A stretch of 8,450 nucleotides of DNA, taken from NCBI GenBank assembly GCA_905202605.1, contig CAJKSU010000122.1:1-8450 (forward strand), written 5' to 3'. The stretch comes from an uncultured Eubacteriales bacterium (GTDB taxonomy: Bacteria; Bacillota; Clostridia; Oscillospirales; Oscillospiraceae). Each line of letters starts with the position of its first letter. Position 1 is the first letter of the stretch. A program made the position numbers and the translations under genes. The notes below the pieces were generated by a model that was not told the origin of the DNA, ran no database searches, and saw nothing but the letters and a program-made list of their open reading frames with translations. This document shows, piece by piece, positions 5,602 through 8,450 of the stretch.

Positions 5602-6315
5602 TTAGGAGAGAGGGCCGTAAGAGAACGTGTCCGCGAAGGTGCCATAGGGCTCCGGAACACGGGTGACATTCACTAGAGCCCGGTGGTGGGAATAGCTCGG
5701 ATAGAGCAGACCGGGATGCGTAGGAGCCTCGTCGATGCCAAGCCCGGCAGGGTAGATGGACATTCCTTTCTCCGGATCAAAGGCTGCTCCAGCAGGGGAG
5801 ACGAAATCCGTGCACACAAAAAGGTGCCAGAGCTTCCATGCTCCGTTTTCCCGAACCAAATCTGCGCCCAGCTTTCCGTAAGCCCAAAGCCCAACGAGAC
5901 CACCGCCGTCCACTGCCGTTATCTGTGCAGAAACGGTCCACAGTCCCTTCGCACTTTGAAAATCTTCTGCCAGCTCGATACATGGGGTGGAGAGTGTCTG
6001 TAGACTGAGGGTATTGGTTCCGTACCGCAGCTCATCCTCCTGACTGGAAAACTCAGGCTCCAGAGAATCGAGCAGCTTGTCGTAACGGGCTTTCCTGCGC
6101 TGTTCCGCGCCGGCGTAAAGCTGCCAAAGTGCATCGTATCCCACAAAGCTTCCATTGTTCTGCGAGAAGCTGGGAGCTGGAGCTTCCTTACACCAAAGCC
6201 GTTCCAGTTCCAGATCCAATTGCCGTCGCCCAAAATACAGGCAGTGCTCACAAAGGAGACTGTTGATCTCCTTGACCGCAATATACCGCGCGGATTTTTC
6301 TTCTATACTGTACAT
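5602..6315 (-). CDS. SnoaL/NTF2-like domain protein (intact)
   Basis: A 237-residue protein of the SnoaL-like (NTF2-like cone-fold) superfamily, which includes dehydratases, isomerases and cyclases acting on small hydrophobic substrates. I choose the ATG at 6315-6313 because AAGGGGG lies about 8 bases upstream; an earlier in-frame ATG at 6333 overlaps the previous stop but has no ribosome binding site. Residues 5-40 (KSARYIAVKEINSLLCEHC and following) fit the two N-terminal helices of the fold. LVRENGAWKLWHLFVCTDF at about 155-173 is the late strand motif (DG-W-K-hydrophobic). The C-terminal tail EPYGTFADTFSYGP is shared with the remnant at 6996-7283. The length is above a minimal NTF2-like domain because of this proline-rich tail. 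It follows the frameshifted paralogue by 14 bases, so the two were one operon. No Tyr/Asp pair like that of BaiE is evident, so the reaction is unknown. Confidence 0.75.
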   Translation of the reverse strand: MYSIEEKSARYIAVKEINSLLCEHCLYFGRRQLDLELERLWCKEAPAPSFSQNNGSFVGYDALWQLYAGAEQRRKARYDKLLDSLEPEFSSQEDELRYGTNTLSLQTLSTPCIELAEDFQSAKGLWTVSAQITAVDGGGLVGLWAYGKLGADLVRENGAWKLWHLFVCTDFVSPAGAAFDPEKGMSIYPAGLGIDEAPTHPGLLYPSYSHHRALVNVTRVPEPYGTFADTFSYGPLS

Positions 6316-6329
6316 ACTGCTTGCCCCCT

Positions 6330-6999
6330 TCATTTCAAATCGCTAAAGCTGGTAAAGTCCTGTACTGGGAGCACAGGCACATTCATAAAGTTTGTGCCCG
6401 GATCTTCAGGCGGTGGACCGCCAGGACCCTGCTGGGGATGGAGCTTCTGCTCCAGCGCTTGATGCCGGATGGCATAATCCGTCCAGCCGGTATGGTCAAT
6501 GGGAAACCGGCAGTCCATCAGATTGTTGAAGTTGCAGATTTTATACTGCCCGTCGCTGTCCAGATCAAAGTCTACCGTATATCGCTCCCACATCCACATG
6601 GGGCAGTCAATGAAGCGGTATGCATCATTGGGAAGCGTCGGCGCAACATAGCCGGGGGTAAACCAAAATGCCCGGACGGCGGTGCCGTCAGTGGATGCCT
6701 TTAGAATGGGGGTAGAAAGTACGTGGACGGAGATTTCCTCCAAATAGCGATAATCATGGCAGTGCAGTGCTGCATTCGGATGCGTCCGCATACGGCGGTG
6801 ATAGCCTGCTTTTGCGGCATTTTCCTGCTCCTCCACATAGGACACTTTTCATCATCTTCCAGTGATGCCTTGCAGGATCGCTGTGCCAGATTTCCTCCAG
6901 CTCATCCCGGTGTGTACCTCTGGCGTGGTGGTAGCAATGCCGTGCCATGGCATTCTCGCATTCAAACATAGCCGCTGCGCGGCGAAGCTCATTACTCAC
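6330..6999 (-). pseudogene. SnoaL/NTF2-like gene with one frameshift
   Basis: The GTG at 6999-6997 follows AAAGGAGG at good spacing and opens MSNELRRAAAMFECENAMAR and then HCYHHARGTHRDELEEIW, the N-terminal helices of a SnoaL-like protein. The frame runs well to HHWKMMK and then becomes unrelated sequence (SVLCGGAGKCRK). One frame over, VSYVEEQENAAKAGYHRRM and the rest of the domain follow to the TGA at 6330, including FWFTPGYVAPTLPNDAYRF and WMWERYTVDFDLDSDGQYKI. Removing one A from the AAAA run (about 6846-6849) joins the halves as MMK-VSYVEEQ, giving 222 residues. The start overlaps the stop of the upstream remnant as GTGA, indicating translational coupling. It may be a true pseudogene, a sequencing error, or less likely a recoding site. 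The second half could start at an internal GTG (6845) but lacks a good ribosome binding site. Confidence 0.75.
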
Positions 7000-7283
7000 A
7001 GGACTTCCTCCTTTCGGCTGCGCATAAACGGCTCCGGACCATAGCTGAAGGTTTCCTCAAAGCGCTCATAGGGGACCGGAACAGCTGGATACTGGCTCCA
7101 GCCATATGCAATACTGTAGAGATGTACCGGAAGGTCATAGCGCCGCTTCCGCTCACGCCCCAGCGGCAGCCCAGCAGTGGCGGGGTTCTGCGGATAGGCG
7201 GTGGCATCCGGTAGCGGTTTCATTCCGTTGCCGGGAATGTAGGCATGACCCATTTCAAACCGGAATTCACTGCCCTGGAATCC
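6996..7283 (-). pseudogene. 3' remnant of a third SnoaL/NTF2-like gene
   Basis: The open frame runs from a TGA at 7284-7286 to the TGA at 6996-6998. Its end, YPAVPVPYERFEETFSYGP, resembles the tail of the intact gene at 5602-6315 (RVPEPYGTFADTFSYGP), so it is the C-terminal third of a paralogue. The first part (FRFEMGHAYIPGNGMKPL) would correspond to the late strand region of the fold. The N-terminal domain is missing, and the ATG at 7253 has no Shine-Dalgarno, so it is a truncated gene rather than a small one. Its stop overlaps the start of the next gene (GTGA) and carries that gene's AAAGGAGG, which shows the original operon order: this gene, then the frameshifted one, then the intact one. 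Confidence 0.6.
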
Positions 7284-7286
7284 TCA

Positions 7287-7362
7287 TTTACGCCAGCTTG
7301 CTGTTATAGCGGTCCAATGCAGCTTGCCAGCCGGCTCTGCGAGCCTCCACGATATCCAGACA
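7287..7362 (-). other. Short coding-like tail of unknown origin
   Basis: One frame on the minus strand reads DIVEARRAGWQAALDRYNSK then LA and a TAA (7288-7290). It looks like the helical C-terminus of a protein, but its 5' side runs into the terminator hairpin and a stop within 40 bases, so no gene can be built. It lies between the terminator and the SnoaL remnant and may be another deletion scar. I cannot assign a family. Confidence 0.2.
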
Positions 7363-7365
7363 GAG

Positions 7366-7397
7366 AAAAGCCGCTGATTTCGTGAGAAATCAGCGGC
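7366..7397 (-). terminator. Hairpin terminator after the FAD-dependent oxidoreductase
   Basis: GCCGCTGATTTC (7370-7381) and GAAATCAGCGGC (7386-7397) form a perfect 12-bp stem with a 4-nt loop (GTGA). On the minus strand the stem is followed at once by TTTTCTCT (complement of 7362-7369). It lies about 130 bases downstream of the stop at 7525. On the plus strand the tract after it (AATTTTG) is weaker. Confidence 0.75.
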
Positions 7398-7524
7398 AAT
7401 TTTGCTGCGGTGGAAGCGCGTCATCCTTACGTGGCAATTAAGCCCCTCCGTTCGTTTTCAGGAATCGGCTATTGCTCCACGCATATACGTCACAAATCCA
7501 TTTTCTGTGTTTTTTAACCGAAAA

Positions 7525-8450
7525 TCAGTTTTTTCTCGCTGCGTGTGTACCGGCGATAAATCCGCTGGATAACGCAAAGGACATATCGTTCAGTATCTGC
7601 TTTTTGATACCGCACATATTGAGGAAGCGCCCGGACGCAAGATCTCCTACCACATACAGTCCCTCTACCACACCGCCGGATGCGGACTTTGCCTGCATAT
7701 TCTCATTGATCTCCACGCCGCCGAAGGCGCCGTCTGTTCCCAGCGTTGCCTTCACGGCATAATACGGTGCCTCATGAATCGGCGTCAGCCAGTCTGCCGG
7801 CTTGAAGCAATCCCAGTCCATTCCGGTCTCCGCGGCATGGTTATAGGTCGCTACCGTCTCCTTTAGATGATCTGTCGGAACACCGATCTTCTCCGCCAGC
7901 GCATCCAAGGTGTCAGCCGCAAACAGAACGCCATCCTGCTTTTCCAACGCCGGGATCATATCCTGCTTTGCTTCCTCCATGGTTGCCGGGAATCGGCTTG
8001 GACCAAACGGCATTGCGATTTGCGGCTGCGGCTGGTGCTCTCCTGCCGCAATCGCATGGCGCAGATTGTTTTCATCGAACACCACATAGACAAGCCCTTC
8101 CGGCTGATCCACCTGAACGGAGCCGGAATCAAAGACTCCCATCCGAAGCTGGGAGGCTTCACAAACATAGCGTTGACCATTGCGATTGATATAGATAGAG
8201 TATGCGGAATTCGCCATCTCTCCCATGACCCGGCTTCGGCACATGGTCATAGGTCCCATCATGCGTATGGTGCGATTTGTCTCATCCATCTTTGCACCGG
8301 CATTCTGTGCCAGCTTCAGTCCGTCTCCGGTATAGTTCCGGCTCATATGGGGGCTTTCCCCCATATAGGGCTGCGCCGCCGCCAGCTCCGGGAAGTAGCG
8401 CTGCACCACCTCCGGATTCCGAATCCATGCGCCGCACGCCAGAATCACGC
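7525..8450 (-). CDS. FAD-dependent oxidoreductase, fumarate-reductase-like flavoprotein (partial)
   Basis: The 3' part of a flavoprotein; about 308 codons are visible and the N-terminus, with the GxGxxG dinucleotide-binding motif, lies beyond the right edge. The first visible residues (VILACGAWIRN) correspond to the family segment before the TGDG motif. TGDGLKLAQNAGAKMD at about 40-55 is the hallmark of fumarate-reductase/succinate-dehydrogenase-like FAD_binding_2 proteins. EGLYVVGDLASGRFLN and CGIKKQILNDMSFALSSGFI near the end form the second FAD-contacting region. The ARKN-TGA end is a natural C-terminus. Such proteins in gut Clostridia and Eggerthellaceae reduce activated double bonds in many organic acids, phenylpropanoids and steroids; whether a conserved catalytic arginine is present cannot be judged from this fragment. 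It is on the same strand as the SnoaL-like genes but separated from them by a terminator. Confidence 0.85.
   Translation of the reverse strand, partial: VILACGAWIRNPEVVQRYFPELAAAQPYMGESPHMSRNYTGDGLKLAQNAGAKMDETNRTIRMMGPMTMCRSRVMGEMANSAYSIYINRNGQRYVCEASQLRMGVFDSGSVQVDQPEGLVYVVFDENNLRHAIAAGEHQPQPQIAMPFGPSRFPATMEEAKQDMIPALEKQDGVLFAADTLDALAEKIGVPTDHLKETVATYNHAAETGMDWDCFKPADWLTPIHEAPYYAVKATLGTDGAFGGVEINENMQAKSASGGVVEGLYVVGDLASGRFLNMCGIKKQILNDMSFALSSGFIAGTHAARKN

Noticed and set aside
6316..6333. ATG at 6333 as start of the intact SnoaL-like gene (ATGA overlap)
   Set aside because: The overlap is attractive, but AAGGGGG lies downstream of it and is correctly spaced for the ATG at 6315.
6840..6855. 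Programmed +1 frameshift in the SnoaL-like gene
   Set aside because: No slippery codon with a stimulatory stop or hairpin is evident at the AAAA run; mutation or error is the simpler reading.
7310..7345. TATAAC on the minus strand as a promoter for the SnoaL-like genes
   Set aside because: The -10 is good, but no recognisable -35 or extended -10 accompanies it, and it lies in the coding-like scrap.
8446..8448. GTG as the start of the FAD-dependent oxidoreductase
   Set aside because: It is an internal valine of the conserved VILACG segment; the N-terminal FAD-binding motif must lie beyond the window.

Overview
The window looks like chromosomal DNA of a gut-type, moderately GC-rich member of the Clostridia (Bacillota; an Oscillospiraceae-like host is my guess). 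The clues are strong AAGGAG-type ribosome binding sites, sigma-A-like promoters, a lipobox lipoprotein with an Ala/Ser/Glu/Pro linker, an AraC/YesN-like regulator and an IS30 remnant. I see no tRNA, rRNA or CRISPR array.

Layout. Positions 1-450 hold a rho-independent terminator, the first codons of an IS30-type transposase, and a 165-bp MITE-like element (MITE1) that interrupts them. A second copy in the same orientation (MITE2) lies at 961-1121. Between the copies, on the minus strand, is a Pro/Gly-rich gene of unknown function whose last 11 codons and stop lie inside MITE1. To the right on the minus strand are a flavodoxin-domain protein (1126-1941) and, 13 bases upstream of it, a family-1-type solute-binding lipoprotein (1955-3703). 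The stop codon of the lipoprotein gene is part of the Shine-Dalgarno of the flavodoxin gene. A divergent control region (3704-3837) has a promoter in each direction and an 18-bp perfect palindrome. It separates this operon from an AraC-family regulator on the plus strand (3838-5043).

Downstream of the regulator (5044-5601) are a probable terminator, a C-terminal remnant of an Old-Yellow-Enzyme-type oxidoreductase, and a strong hairpin terminator. From 5602 to 7283 the minus strand carries a tandem group of SnoaL/NTF2-like genes: one intact (5602-6315), one with a single frameshift at an A4 run (6330-6999), and the 3' part of a third (6996-7283). A short stretch with a hairpin terminator follows. 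The window then ends inside an FAD-dependent, fumarate-reductase-like oxidoreductase (7525 to beyond 8450).

How the genes may work together (inference). FAD reductase, OYE remnant, flavodoxin-domain protein, SnoaL-like proteins (a fold that includes dehydratases and isomerases such as BaiE), a surface binding lipoprotein and a divergent regulator resemble a gut-bacterial locus for sensing, binding and reductively or dehydratively modifying a small organic substrate. A steroid, bile-acid or plant-aromatic type is possible. The substrate cannot be read from the sequence, and several components are visibly decaying.
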